64,000 nt of DNA from RGIG7213 sp045540335 (GCA_045540335.1 JAZQHC010000017.1:1-64000); one strand, 5' to 3'. Positions 42,069 to 51,122 are shown, counted from the stretch's first letter. The notes: generated by a model from the letters alone, not told the origin. A program made the numbers and translations.

Positions 42069-43856
42069 TTATTCTGCAATAGTTTCAAGGAATCTTTCGT
42101 AATCCTTCAATTTTGCATCGTGCAATACCCTGTATCCGAAGATAGAAGAATCTATTTTGGAAAGGTCTTTAGCAAGGTAATATTCCGTATAGAACTGCAA
42201 CGGGATAACCGCCATATCGTCCATCAGCATTTTTTCAGCCTCTGCAAGCTTGGCTGCCCTTTCTGCAGAATAGGGCGCAAGTGCAAGCGCTTCTTTTATA
42301 AGTGCGCTGTACGCTTCGCTTGTGTAGCCTGATTTGTTGGGCTGCGGGTCGTAGTTGTTATTCAACGTGTCGCGTGCCGCGCCGCTGTATTCGACAGCAA
42401 ACGGTGCAAGCGTGGAAATTGCATCTGTCGAGTTGGATTGATAGTCAAGCGAGATAACGTCGTATTCGCCGTTTTTGTACGCTTCCATATAATCTTCTCT
42501 GTCAAGTGCTTTAACGGTAACCGTAAAGCCGAGCTGCTTCCATTGGCCTTTTATGTAATCTGCAATAAGCTTATCCGTATCGTTGATAGTGTAATCGCGG
42601 CATACAAGCGTAATTGATTTGTCGCCCGAAACGCCCTTCAAAAGTGCCTTTGCACCGTCGATATCGGCAGACGCGCTTATTATATCGCCTGCTTGTGTAC
42701 GGAACGAGGTTCCTGCCTTCGTGTTGTAAACAGGCAAGGGAACGATGCCCGTTGCCGCCGTGTTTATACCGCCCGTAATATTAACTATTTCATTTCTGTC
42801 GATAGCCATTGAAAGTGCCTTGCGCACGTCTGCGGAATCAAACAATTCGTTGCTTCTGTTGAAGAAATACGTGTGCGTTGAAAGCATGTTGCTTGTTTTC
42901 ATATCTTCTTTGTAATTTGCTATCTGGTCCAACGGAAGGTTGGAAAGGTAGAAGATATCGCCGTTGTTAAACTGGTCAAGCAAGCCTGCAAGGCCCGTGC
43001 CGTCTTTCGCAAGGTATTCGTAGTGGATAACTATTTTGTGGGGGTTAACGAACTTAAGCTCGTTTTCGCCTTCGGTACCCTTCAAACGGTAGTACTTGTT
43101 TCTTTCAAGCACGTATTGGCCGTTTTCCTTCGATTCGTCCATCGTTTTGATGGCGAACGGGCCGTTGGTAACCATCATCGTTGCTTTCGTTGACCAAGAG
43201 GTATCGTAAAGCATCTGGTCGTTTTCGTCGTATTGAACTACGCCGTCGTCGTCTGTCAAGGGCTTACTTACCTTATCCTCGCGCAAGGGGTACAAAGCGG
43301 GGGAAGCAAGTGCTTCAAGAAAATGGTCGTAATCTATCTTGCCTTCAAATTCGATTTCGATAAGCGTATTGTCGGGCGCGGTGATACCAACGTCGTCGAT
43401 GCTTACGCCTTCCTGACCTTCTTTTGCCGCTTTAGCATTCTTTATATCGTAAAGAAGTATAGCCGCATCGCTGGAAAAATCGGGGCTGAGGATACGCTTC
43501 CACGCGAAAATAAAATCGTCTGCGGTAAGGGGCGTGCCGTCACTCCATTTAGTTTCCTTAAGCTCGATGAGCATTTTATACTCGTTCCTATCGTCGTTTT
43601 CGTCGATAGTAATATCATCGGCAATGGCATTTTCAACCTTGCCGTCTGCGTTTATTCTTGTAAGACCCTCGTAAATGATGCCGAGGACTTTAACTGCATC
43701 AGCATCAAGGTAAGCTGTCGCAGGGTCGAAATTTTTGATTTCGGAAGAAAGCAACATGTGTATTATTGCGCCCTTATCGTTTTCGGCACGGCTGCAGCCA
43801 ACAAATGCCGTAAGCGAGAAAACGACGCACAAAATCAGTGCCACAATTCTCTTCAT
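42069..43856 (-). CDS. Peptide ABC transporter substrate-binding lipoprotein (OppA family)
   Basis: A 595-residue SBP_bac_5 protein with lipoprotein signal ending TAFVGC. Family landmarks: FDPATAYLDADAVKVLGIIYEGL, WSDGTPLTADDFIFAWKRIL (as two blocks), DVRKALSMAIDRNEIV, and PLQFYTEYY near the end. It should capture oligopeptides outside the membrane for an Opp-type transporter, but no permease or ATPase gene is in the neighbourhood, so it is an orphan. It has its own promoter and terminator and SD AAGGAGG. Confidence 0.92.
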   Translation of the reverse strand: MKRIVALILCVVFSLTAFVGCSRAENDKGAIIHMLLSSEIKNFDPATAYLDADAVKVLGIIYEGLTRINADGKVENAIADDITIDENDDRNEYKMLIELKETKWSDGTPLTADDFIFAWKRILSPDFSSDAAILLYDIKNAKAAKEGQEGVSIDDVGITAPDNTLIEIEFEGKIDYDHFLEALASPALYPLREDKVSKPLTDDDGVVQYDENDQMLYDTSWSTKATMMVTNGPFAIKTMDESKENGQYVLERNKYYRLKGTEGENELKFVNPHKIVIHYEYLAKDGTGLAGLLDQFNNGDIFYLSNLPLDQIANYKEDMKTSNMLSTHTYFFNRSNELFDSADVRKALSMAIDRNEIVNITGGINTAATGIVPLPVYNTKAGTSFRTQAGDIISASADIDGAKALLKGVSGDKSITLVCRDYTINDTDKLIADYIKGQWKQLGFTVTVKALDREDYMEAYKNGEYDVISLDYQSNSTDAISTLAPFAVEYSGAARDTLNNNYDPQPNKSGYTSEAYSALIKEALALAPYSAERAAKLAEAEKMLMDDMAVIPLQFYTEYYLAKDLSKIDSSIFGYRVLHDAKLKDYERFLETIAE

Positions 43857-43905
43857 TTAACTGAACCTCCTTAGATTCAACGAATATAATTATAGATACT
43901 ACGCT

Positions 43906-43934
43906 ATTATATCATTAAATCCCGACATAATCAA
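43906..43934 (-). promoter_or_regulatory. Promoter of the peptide-binding protein gene
   Basis: TTGATT (43934-43929), 17-base spacer, TATAAT (43911-43906), with TGA before the -10. Confidence 0.75.
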
Positions 43935-44014
43935 TAATAAAAAATTAATTTTTATAAAGATTTATACATATGCACAAAAATAAATCGGCAAATTGTTTAA
44001 ATTCTACAATGAAA

Positions 44015-44055
44015 GACCCCGAAAACAAGATTTTTATCTTCATTTTCGGGGCGAA
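44015..44055 (-). terminator. Terminator of the small membrane-protein gene
   Basis: CCCCGAAAAC pairs with (A)TTTTCGGGG across a T-rich loop; it lies directly behind the minus-strand gene ending at 44077. Confidence 0.7.
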
Positions 44056-44076
44056 TATTCAATAAATATTTAAAAA

Positions 44077-44427
44077 TTATTTACGGCGGTTAATTGCCAG
44101 AACAGCGCCAAGGCACATAACGCCGCAAGCTATGCAGCCTGCGCCGATGTCTATGGTGCCTGCCTCCATTCCGCCGATAACGCCGAAAAACGCAACTGCA
44201 ACGCACGCGATAATGCAAGAATACGCAAATTTTGCAACGGCGGCAAGCACCCTGCTGTGCAGCAGCACGCTTGCATTTTGATATACGACGTTCATCGCGT
44301 AGGCGATAACGTAGGCAGTATATTCAGCACCAAGCAACAACCATGAAAGAACGTTTACAAAAACATCGGATACGGAAATTTGTTTTTTTGCCTTTGTATT
44401 GTATGAAATGGATATATTGTTATTCAT
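44077..44427 (-). CDS. Small membrane protein, divergent from XRE/S24 repressor
   Basis: A 116-residue protein with three hydrophobic segments (about 20-45, 60-85 and 90-112), Cys near the last (GAGCIACGVMCLG), and an NRRK end. I do not recognise the family. ATG 44427 follows SD GGAGG. The gene is divergent from the repressor at 44602, and its promoter contains the same ACGGTA elements, so it is probably repressed by that protein. Confidence 0.65.
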   Translation of the reverse strand: MNNNISISYNTKAKKQISVSDVFVNVLSWLLLGAEYTAYVIAYAMNVVYQNASVLLHSRVLAAVAKFAYSCIIACVAVAFFGVIGGMEAGTIDIGAGCIACGVMCLGAVLAINRRK

Positions 44428-44439
44428 AATTACCTCCGA

Positions 44440-44570
44440 AATTACCAAAAACGGTAGATTGTGATTGTATTATACATCGAAAACGGTAAAAAGTCAATAG
44501 CTTTTTCGAAAAAAATGATAAAAAACGGAAAAAACGCTTGACAAAACGGTAAAAATGTGTATAATGGTAA
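44440..44570. promoter_or_regulatory. Divergent promoters with repeated ACGGTA operators
   Basis: Minus promoter: TTGACT (44497-44492), 17 bases, TATAAT (44474-44469). Plus promoter: TTGACA (44538-44543), 16 bases, TATAAT (44560-44565). AAACGGTA-type elements recur near 44448, 44480, 44523 (variant ACGGAA) and 44544, two of them inside promoter spacers, as expected for operator sites of the adjoining repressor. Confidence 0.7.
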
Positions 44571-44601
44571 GTGTAAAAAAGACTGTGAAAGAGGTTTCAA
44601 T

Positions 44602-45327
44602 ATGGATTGGCTTGCTGAAGTTAAAAGAATTAAAAGTGAAAAAGGTATAAAAAACGATACCCTTGCGGAAAAATCGGGTATTCCGCTTGGCACGCTTAAT
44701 AAAATTCTTGCAGGGCAAACCGGAAGCCCGAAGCTGTCTTGCGTTATTTCCTTGGCAGAGGCGCTGCAGGTGCCCGTTTGCGACCTTGTAGGGGGCGACG
44801 GTTTTTCTGATGAAGAAAGGGATATTATAAAAAAAATACGCACCCTTGACGGGGAAGGATATAACAACGTTTGCCAATGCCTGCAAAGGGAATATACGCG
44901 CACGCTTGAAGCAAGAAAAAAGAAAGCCTCTGCGTATGAATTGGATATGGACAATACCGTACAAATACTGTTTTACGATATGCCGGTTTCCGCAGGGTGC
45001 GGATATTATCTTGACAGCGACAGGGCAAAAAAAATAACCCTGCCCCTTAACTCTATTTCCGAAAAGGCGGATTTTGCCTTGCGTATAAGCGGCGACAGTA
45101 TGGAGCCGAAATATTCCGACGGGGATATAGTTATAGTGGAATCGGGCAGTAAGGTAGAAGAAGGCAAAATAGGCATTTTCGTTTTAAACGGGGAAGGGTA
45201 CATTAAAAAATTCGGTACTGACAGATTGATTTCCCTTAATCCTGCGTATAACGACATAAAAATAAAGCCCGACGACACGTTTGAATGTAAGGGCGTTGTG
45301 CTTGCAAAGCTGAAAAAAAGCGTATAA
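44602..45327 (+). CDS. XRE-type, S24-domain (LexA/CI-like) repressor
   Basis: A 241-residue repressor. The N-terminal HTH_XRE (residues 5-60; NDTLAEKSGIPLGTLNKILAG) binds DNA. The C-terminal S24 domain has a potential Ala131-Gly132 cleavage site (PVSAGCG), Ser166 in SGDSMEP and a Lys in the VEEGKIGIFV region. It could therefore respond to RecA like a phage CI repressor, or act as a simple repressor. ATG 44602 follows SD AGAGGT. It probably controls itself and the divergent membrane-protein gene. No phage genes adjoin it. Confidence 0.88.
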   Translation: MDWLAEVKRIKSEKGIKNDTLAEKSGIPLGTLNKILAGQTGSPKLSCVISLAEALQVPVCDLVGGDGFSDEERDIIKKIRTLDGEGYNNVCQCLQREYTRTLEARKKKASAYELDMDNTVQILFYDMPVSAGCGYYLDSDRAKKITLPLNSISEKADFALRISGDSMEPKYSDGDIVIVESGSKVEEGKIGIFVLNGEGYIKKFGTDRLISLNPAYNDIKIKPDDTFECKGVVLAKLKKSV

Positions 45328-45345
45328 AACGCCGTTTTATCACGT

Positions 45346-45372
45346 AAAAATCCCCCTTTTTGCAAAGGGGGA
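45346..45372. terminator. Terminator between convergent genes
   Basis: TCCCCCTTT pairs with AAAGGGGGA around TTGC. On the minus strand it is followed by TTTTTA. Confidence 0.8.
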
Positions 45373-45375
45373 TAA

Positions 45376-46062
45376 TTATAACAGCACCGCGCCGCCTACG
45401 TCGGTAAGCACGTCTTCCGAAAGGCATATTACTTCTGCAAGATTTTCTTCGCAGAAGCTTTTTATTTTTTGCCCCCAAGGGTGGCGTGCAATGCTTCCGA
45501 AAAAGAATATTTTTCCATCGTCGTAAAACGAAGCACCGCCGATAAAGCCGTAATCATAGCCTGCCAGACTGACGCTGCCGTGCGGTATTAAAAGCACGTT
45601 TTCGCCGTTTTGCCGCATTGATGCGTGTATTGCTTTATCCGATGTGATATATGCGTTTTCCAAGCAACAGACCGAGCATTTTGCATACCCTTGATTTACG
45701 TGTGAAAGCGTAAAGCCGTTTGATACGGCGTGGCTTTTTATTTCTTCCGATACGTATTTCATATTGGCGTAAAGCGCCTTTTTGGAAAAAAGCGCGTTTA
45801 GCATAACGTCGCCGGGGTATTTCGGAAAATGGCTTTGCGGCGTAGTGATTACGGGATATTGCCGCAACAGATGTTGATTTTCTTCGTAGTAGTATTCGCA
45901 CGTTAATATTTTGCCCGATAAATTTATCATAAGCATATCCGCGTGCGAGCAAACGGGCAATTCAAGCCTTTTTGAAGGCGGCAGTACGACTGCGGTATAG
46001 CCGTATTTTTCAAGCTGCGGCAGAAATTCTGCACCGCAGCTGCCTATAAAAATAGTTTTCAT
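45376..46062 (-). CDS. DUF6873-family protein
   Basis: A 228-residue soluble protein. HVNQGYAKCSVCCL, then ITSDKAIHAS and YGFIGGASFYDDGKIFFFG agree with my recollection of the DUF6873 (GME-fold) family, related to amidinotransferase-type beta-propellers. No activity is established and I infer none. ATG 46062 (MKTIFIG) is used; the frame could begin at a TTG 12 bases earlier. A terminator separates it from the convergent repressor gene. Confidence 0.65.
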   Translation of the reverse strand: MKTIFIGSCGAEFLPQLEKYGYTAVVLPPSKRLELPVCSHADMLMINLSGKILTCEYYYEENQHLLRQYPVITTPQSHFPKYPGDVMLNALFSKKALYANMKYVSEEIKSHAVSNGFTLSHVNQGYAKCSVCCLENAYITSDKAIHASMRQNGENVLLIPHGSVSLAGYDYGFIGGASFYDDGKIFFFGSIARHPWGQKIKSFCEENLAEVICLSEDVLTDVGGAVLL

Positions 46063-46080
46063 AATAACCTGCAAGAAAAC

Positions 46081-46116
46081 AAAGCACGAGAATCACCGAT
46101 GACCCTCGTGCTTTTG
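46081..46116 (-). terminator. Terminator after rpmB
   Basis: AAAGCACGAG pairs with CTCGTGCTTT across AATCACCGATGACC. Confidence 0.75.
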
Positions 46117-46152
46117 TTCTTTTAAAAACTGATTTAAAATACAAACAGACCC

Positions 46153-46338
46153 TTACGCTCTGCTAACCTTACCGGAACGGAGGCAACGGGAACAAACGGA
46201 TACAGTTTTTGTAGTACCGTCAACATTAGCCTTAACCTTTCTTATGTTAGCCTTCCATGTTCTGCTTGTTTTACGGTTAGAGTGAGATACGTTGTGACCG
46301 AACGCAACGCCCTTTCCGCATACGCAACATTTTGCCAT
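46153..46338 (-). CDS. rpmB: Ribosomal protein L28
   Basis: A 61-residue protein with MAKCCVCGKGVAFGHNVSHS at the start and CSRCLRSGKV at the end, a four-Cys (zinc-binding) L28. SD GGGAGGTG. Start ATG 46338 where homology begins. It has its own promoter and terminator. Confidence 0.97.
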   Translation of the reverse strand: MAKCCVCGKGVAFGHNVSHSNRKTSRTWKANIRKVKANVDGTTKTVSVCSRCLRSGKVSRA

Positions 46339-46426
46339 GTTTTTACACCTCCCTGAAGGAATTATATGAAACCCGAACAAACGGGTTAGTCGAAACGACA
46401 AATTACCGTTACAACAGACAACGGCT

Positions 46427-46455
46427 ATTATATCATACGGTTTGCAAAAAATCAA
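46427..46455 (-). promoter_or_regulatory. Promoter of rpmB
   Basis: TTGATT (46455-46450), 17-base spacer, TATAAT (46432-46427), with TGA before the -10. Confidence 0.8.
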
Positions 46456-46549
46456 TAGACTTTTTAGAAAAATATCAATGAATTTGTGAATTTTTTTTGC
46501 ACATTGTTGTTCAAAAGACGGCTAAACACCGAATTTTTCAAATACTGCT

Positions 46550-47326
46550 TTACCATTTTACTTGTATTTCGCCCGAACGTATAACGCCGCTTGTGCCGTC
46601 TTCATACACGGCGTTAAGCGAAAAATCTTCGTTTATGCCCGAAATAAAGGCGTTTTTCGTTTCGCACGGGGAAATAATGCGGCAGCTTTTGCCCAAGGTT
46701 ATACAGCTTTCGGCGTATTCTTTGAAAAAATCCAAAACGTTTTCTTCGCTTAATTCGTCAAGTGCTTTTATTATATCCGCCGACAACTGTGTGCGTGAAA
46801 TTTTTACACCCGTTTGCGTATAAAGCGAGCAAGCAGTATCGGCAATTTCGCACGGAAAATCGCCGAAGCTTTGCAAAACGTTTAACCCAACGCCTACGAC
46901 GGCGCACGGCGCGCCGTTTATAAACACAGCCTCGCACAAAATGCCGCAAAGCTTTTTTTCGCCCATGAAAAGGTCGTTTACCCATTTTATTTTGATTTTA
47001 TCACCCACGGTATTTTGGCAGGTGCTTTGTATTGCGTGCTTTACCGCAACGGCGCACATTGGCGTTAAAACGTGCATAAGGCGTGACGGTACGTTTTTTA
47101 TAAGGTATGAAAGATATATTCCCTTACCGCAAGGCGAATGAAATGACTTGCCGTATCGCCCCTTGCCGTTTGTTTGCCCGTCTGCTATTACGACAGTACC
47201 GCTTTGGGCGGTGCTTGCCAACGACTTTAAATACGTGTTTGTTGACGGCAAGCAATCGAAAAAAAGCACGTTTTTTGCCCGTTCTTTACCGAGGTGCGCT
47301 TTAAGCGCGCGCATATCGTACGTCAT
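46550..47326 (-). CDS. birA: Biotin--[acetyl-CoA-carboxylase] ligase
   Basis: A 258-residue biotin protein ligase: STNTYLKSLA, the biotin/ATP loop GKGRYGKSFHSP (GRGRxGR-type, with Lys replacing Arg at two places), KWVNDLFM, KLCGILCE and VVGVGLNV. It lacks the N-terminal helix-turn-helix of bifunctional BirA, so it should be an enzyme only. Its ATG overlaps the cysK stop (ATGA at 47326-47323), and a longer frame to 47494 would lie inside cysK. It is last in the recA-recX-cysK-birA run. Confidence 0.92.
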   Translation of the reverse strand: MTYDMRALKAHLGKERAKNVLFFDCLPSTNTYLKSLASTAQSGTVVIADGQTNGKGRYGKSFHSPCGKGIYLSYLIKNVPSRLMHVLTPMCAVAVKHAIQSTCQNTVGDKIKIKWVNDLFMGEKKLCGILCEAVFINGAPCAVVGVGLNVLQSFGDFPCEIADTACSLYTQTGVKISRTQLSADIIKALDELSEENVLDFFKEYAESCITLGKSCRIISPCETKNAFISGINEDFSLNAVYEDGTSGVIRSGEIQVKW

Positions 47327-48252
47327 TCTGTAAAAAGCGGGGTAGAGTAGTATCTGTCTGCCGAATCGGGCAGGATAACGGCGATATTTTTGCCTGCGCT
47401 TTCTTCCCTTGATGCAACGCAAAACGCCGCGTGCAACGCCGCGCCCGAGCTGATGCCCACAAGAAAGCCTTCTTCCTTTGCGGCAAGCTTGCAAGCGTCT
47501 ATTGCTTGCTTGGTGGATACGGTAATAATTTCGTCGATGATGTTCGTATTTAATATTTCGGGCACGAAGCCTGCGCCGATGCCCTGCAAGCCGTGTGCGC
47601 CCGCCTTTCCACCCGATAAAACGGGGGAATCCTGCGGTTCTACCGCTATTATTTTAACGTTGGGGCATTTTTCTTTAAGGTATTCGCCCGTGCCTGTTAA
47701 GGTTCCGCCGGTGCCGACGCCGCAAACGAGAATGTCAACGCTGCCGTCTGTATCCTCGTATATTTCCGCACCCGTTGTTTTTTTATGTGCCTGTGCGTTT
47801 GCGGGATTTACAAACTGCCCTGCAACTACCGCGTTGGGAATTTCTTTACAAAGGCGTTCTGCCTCGGCTATTGCGCCCGCCATGCCCAGATCGCCGCTTG
47901 TTAAAACAAGCTCTGCCCCGTACGCCTTCATAAGATTGCGCCGTTCCTGCGACATTGTTTCGGGCATTACGATGATTGCCCTGTAACCGCGCACGGCACA
48001 TACCGAGGCTATACCGATGCCCGTGTTGCCTGACGTAGGCTCTATTATAGTTGCGCCTTTTTTGATAATGCCGCGCCTTTCGCCGTCGTTTATCATTTCA
48101 AGCGCCGCCCTGTCTTTAACGGAGCCGGTAGGATTAAGATATTCCAATTTTGCAAGTATGCACGCTTTTGCACACACCCTTTTTTCTGCGTTGTTAAGCC
48201 TTAAAAGCGGCGTTTTGCCTATCAATTCGTCGATTCTGTTGTATATTTTCAT
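47323..48252 (-). CDS. cysK: Cysteine synthase (O-acetylserine sulfhydrylase)
   Basis: A 309-residue PLP enzyme that makes cysteine from O-acetylserine and sulphide. PLP-Lys in PTGSVKDRAAL (~45), the TSGNTGIG loop, the phosphate loop GVGTGGTLTG and GISSGAALHA are all present. Length is standard. It lies 5 bases behind recX and overlaps birA, so it is co-transcribed with an SOS operon, an unusual place for it. A cystathionine beta-synthase role is less likely. Confidence 0.94.
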   Translation of the reverse strand: MKIYNRIDELIGKTPLLRLNNAEKRVCAKACILAKLEYLNPTGSVKDRAALEMINDGERRGIIKKGATIIEPTSGNTGIGIASVCAVRGYRAIIVMPETMSQERRNLMKAYGAELVLTSGDLGMAGAIAEAERLCKEIPNAVVAGQFVNPANAQAHKKTTGAEIYEDTDGSVDILVCGVGTGGTLTGTGEYLKEKCPNVKIIAVEPQDSPVLSGGKAGAHGLQGIGAGFVPEILNTNIIDEIITVSTKQAIDACKLAAKEEGFLVGISSGAALHAAFCVASREESAGKNIAVILPDSADRYYSTPLFTE

Positions 48253-48257
48253 AATAA

Positions 48258-48890
48258 TCAGCTTCTTTTTTTAGATTTGTATTCCGATACGTCGCCGCTT
48301 GTAAAGCCGCGGCGCATTACCGCACCAAGTGCGCGGCGGTATTCGGGGGTGCAGTCGTTTTCGAGATACTCTTTTATGCCTTTTTTTTCGATAAATTTGC
48401 CAAGTATTTCCGAAAAATCGGTTTCTTCCTCTATTTGCGACATTGCCTTTTTAATATACTTTTTTTCAAATCCCTTGGCGTAAAGCTTGTTTGCCACCGA
48501 AAGCCTTCCGTGCAGCTGCTTTACTGCCGCCCTGCCTACGCGAAGTGCGTGGCGTTGCTCGTTGATGTAACCTGCCTGCTCCAAATAAACGCACGCGTCT
48601 GACGATATTTCTTTATCAAACCCTTTGGCTGCCAGCTTTTTGGCAAGCGCACTTTTCGGCATATCCGAAAAGGAAAGCAGGTAAAGCCCCTTGCGTATTG
48701 CCGAGGTGGTGGCTGCAAGCCTTTCGAACAGGGAAATATCGTCTTCCGTTATAGGTGCGTTATCGTAATAACCGTACTGTGTAAAAAGGCGGGAGGAAAC
48801 CACCCATTGAAGTGTTTTCCCCCCGTAATACGCGGTTATTTGCGTCGTTCCGTCGCCGTTTGGGGCGCAGGTGACGGTATTATTCATCAT
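48258..48890 (-). CDS. recX: Regulatory protein RecX
   Basis: A 210-residue helical-repeat protein with RecX motifs: LLSFSDMPKSALAKKLAAKGF, YLEQAGYINEQRHA and GRLSVANKLYAKGF. It should modulate RecA filaments. The start codon lies within the last 11 bases of recA (TGATGAATAA region), so the two are translationally coupled. Confidence 0.9.
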   Translation of the reverse strand: MMNNTVTCAPNGDGTTQITAYYGGKTLQWVVSSRLFTQYGYYDNAPITEDDISLFERLAATTSAIRKGLYLLSFSDMPKSALAKKLAAKGFDKEISSDACVYLEQAGYINEQRHALRVGRAAVKQLHGRLSVANKLYAKGFEKKYIKKAMSQIEEETDFSEILGKFIEKKGIKEYLENDCTPEYRRALGAVMRRGFTSGDVSEYKSKKRS

Positions 48891-50013
48891 CGCCCGCTAT
48901 ATCAAGCAGGCGGATGTTGAAATCGTCTTCATCATCATCGTCGTCATCATCGTCAAGCTCGTACGCGTCGGTAAGAGAAAGGTCGATATCGTCCTTCTGG
49001 GCTTTTATACGGTCTTCCAATTCCTTCATCAAAGCGGGGTGCGCTTCGATATATTTGCGCGTGTTTTCTTTACCTTGGCCAAGCCTGTCGCCGTTGTAAG
49101 AGAACCACGAGCCGCTTTTTTCAAGTATTTCCAATTCTACGCCGATATCTATTATTTCGCCCGATTTTGAAATACCCTTGCCGTAAAGTATATCAAATTC
49201 CGCTATTTTAAACGGGGGCGCAACTTTATTTTTAACTACCTTGCATTTAATGTGGTTGCCGTACGTTTCGCCGCCGGATTTAAGGCTGTCCTGCTTTCTT
49301 ACGTCTATTCTTACAGAGGAATAGAATTTCAACGCCCTTCCGCCCGGTGTGGTTTCGGGGTTGCCGTACATTACGCCAACCTTTTCGCGCAGCTGGTTGA
49401 TGAATATTACAACGCAGTTGGTTTTTGCTATTGCACCGGATAATTTACGTAACGCCTGGCTCATCAATCTGGCTTGCAAGCCAACGTGCGACGCGCCCAT
49501 TTCCCCGTCTATTTCCTGCTGGGGAACGAGTGCCGCAACCGAATCGACCACCACGACATCTACCGCGCCGGAGCGAACGAGCGCCTCGGTTATTTCAAGC
49601 GCCTGCTCGCCGCTGTCGGGCTGGGATACAAGAAGTGAGTTTATATCAACGCCGAGAGCCCTTGCGTAAACAGGGTCAAGCGCGTGTTCTGCATCTATAA
49701 AAGCCGCTTCGCCGCCAAGCTTCTGAACCTCTGCGGCAACGTGCAGTGCAACCGTTGTTTTACCTGATGATTCAGGCCCGAAAATTTCAATTATTCTGCC
49801 GCGCGGCACACCGCCGATGCCAAGCGCCAAATCAAGCGTAAGCGAGCCTGTCGGCACGGCGCTTACCTGCATGTTTGCATTATCGCCCAGCTTCATTATC
49901 GTGCCCTTGCCGAACTTCTTTTCTATTTGCGATATAGACGTTGCAAGCGCTTTTTTCTTTTCGTCGGGTGATACTGCCGCCGGGGCGGGTGCAGCTTTTT
50001 TAACTTTTGCCAT
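48880..50013 (-). CDS. recA: Recombinase RecA
   Basis: A 377-residue recombinase/co-protease. Walker A GPESSGKTT (~80), Walker B VVVDSVAALVP, loop L1 GEMGASHVGLQARLM and loop L2 NQLREKVGVMYGNPETTPGG are intact. A basic Ala/Pro/Lys-rich N-terminal extension and a long Asp run near the C-terminus (DDDDDDDEDD) are somewhat longer than usual. The promoter and a LexA box lie upstream. It heads recA-recX-cysK-birA. Confidence 0.98.
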   Translation of the reverse strand: MAKVKKAAPAPAAVSPDEKKKALATSISQIEKKFGKGTIMKLGDNANMQVSAVPTGSLTLDLALGIGGVPRGRIIEIFGPESSGKTTVALHVAAEVQKLGGEAAFIDAEHALDPVYARALGVDINSLLVSQPDSGEQALEITEALVRSGAVDVVVVDSVAALVPQQEIDGEMGASHVGLQARLMSQALRKLSGAIAKTNCVVIFINQLREKVGVMYGNPETTPGGRALKFYSSVRIDVRKQDSLKSGGETYGNHIKCKVVKNKVAPPFKIAEFDILYGKGISKSGEIIDIGVELEILEKSGSWFSYNGDRLGQGKENTRKYIEAHPALMKELEDRIKAQKDDIDLSLTDAYELDDDDDDDDEDDFNIRLLDIAGDDE

Positions 50014-50042
50014 ATTTTGTCGTTCCTTTCCATTTTATGGTC

Positions 50043-50054
50043 GAACAAATATTC
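50043..50054. promoter_or_regulatory. LexA operator at recA
   Basis: GAATATTTGTTC on the minus strand, just downstream of the recA -10, identical to the second lexA box. Confidence 0.8.
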
Positions 50055-50065
50055 GTTTTTATTTG

Positions 50066-50094
50066 ATTATACAACACAAATTGCGAAAAATCAA
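50066..50094 (-). promoter_or_regulatory. Promoter of recA
   Basis: TTGATT (50094-50089), 17-base spacer, TATAAT (50071-50066). Confidence 0.8.
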
Positions 50095-50167
50095 CAAAAG
50101 TGCGAACAATTTACAATATTTTCACAATCGTTGTTTTTTTGCGCCGTATTGCAGTTAAAAAGTGTTT

Positions 50168-50971
50168 TCAAAGCCCTTTACGCCTTTTTTCTTGCGGTGC
50201 AAAGAACGTACCGCAGGGTACCCCGCCGATTATATCGTAAAGTATTTCGGGTTCTTGCCCGTTGGCGATAACCATAGATATTCCCGCCTCGGTAACCTGC
50301 TTTGCAGCATCTATCTTTGCGCGCATTCCGCCCGTACCCCTGGCAGAGCCCTCTGCCCCTGCCATACGGTATATTTCATCGGTAACGGATGCAACCGTAT
50401 CTATTTTTACCGCATCGTCGTTAGCGCGCGGGTCTTTATTATAAAGACCGTTTATATCCGAAAGGTTTATAAGGATATCCGCGTCGCAAATAAGGGCAAC
50501 GAGCGCCGCCAGCGTATCGTTTCCGCCGAATTTGATACCGTGGTAGGAAATAGAGTCGTTTTCGTTTACTATCGGAATAACGCCCATTTCAAACAGCGTT
50601 TTAAACGTGTTTTTGGCGTTTTGCATCGGCTCGTCCTTTTCCATTACCGATTTCGTAAGAAGTATCTGTGCAACGTTATGGCCGTAGCCGGAAAAGAATC
50701 TTTCGTATATCCTCATCAATTCGGTCTGACCTATGGCAGCCATGGCTTGCTTTTCGATAAGCGTCATCGGTATATGGTCAAGATTTACCTTTGCCGCGCC
50801 TGCGGCAACCGCACCCGAAGATACCAAAACCACCTGCTTGCCCGAATTTTTTATATCGGATATCACGCGTGCGAGGCGGTCCATCCTGCGGAGATTCAAT
50901 TTGCCCGTTTCGTGTGCAAGCGTGGTAGTGCCTACCTTTACTACTATTCTGTTATAACAACTGTTTACCAT
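50168..50971 (-). CDS. proB: Glutamate 5-kinase
   Basis: A 267-residue amino-acid kinase, the first step of proline synthesis. IVVKVGTTTL at the start, VSSGAVAAGA, IVNENDSISYHGIKFGGNDTLAALVA and the GGMRAKIDAAKQVTEAG motif are all typical. It lacks the C-terminal PUA domain found in E. coli ProB (367 residues), so it is a short form. proA, the usual partner, is not adjacent. ATG 50971 follows SD AAAGGG. Confidence 0.94.
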   Translation of the reverse strand: MVNSCYNRIVVKVGTTTLAHETGKLNLRRMDRLARVISDIKNSGKQVVLVSSGAVAAGAAKVNLDHIPMTLIEKQAMAAIGQTELMRIYERFFSGYGHNVAQILLTKSVMEKDEPMQNAKNTFKTLFEMGVIPIVNENDSISYHGIKFGGNDTLAALVALICDADILINLSDINGLYNKDPRANDDAVKIDTVASVTDEIYRMAGAEGSARGTGGMRAKIDAAKQVTEAGISMVIANGQEPEILYDIIGGVPCGTFFAPQEKRRKGL

Positions 50972-51122
50972 GGTACAGCCCTTTCTGTATGTAGGATATA
51001 AACCGCTTTTTAACGTAAGCACGCGGAAAATGCGGTTTGGTAACAAGGTATTTTTCAAAATATTATAAAAATACTCTTGCATAATTAAAATATCTATAAT
51101 ATAATGGTTTTACCGTGCGTTT

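Noticed and set aside
44077..45327. Prophage
   Set aside because: A CI-like repressor and a small membrane protein are present, but no integrase, structural, lysis or packaging gene and no att-like repeats were seen.
48914..49000. Trinucleotide-like repeat near the recA 3' end
   Set aside because: It simply encodes the run of Asp residues at the acidic C-terminus of RecA.
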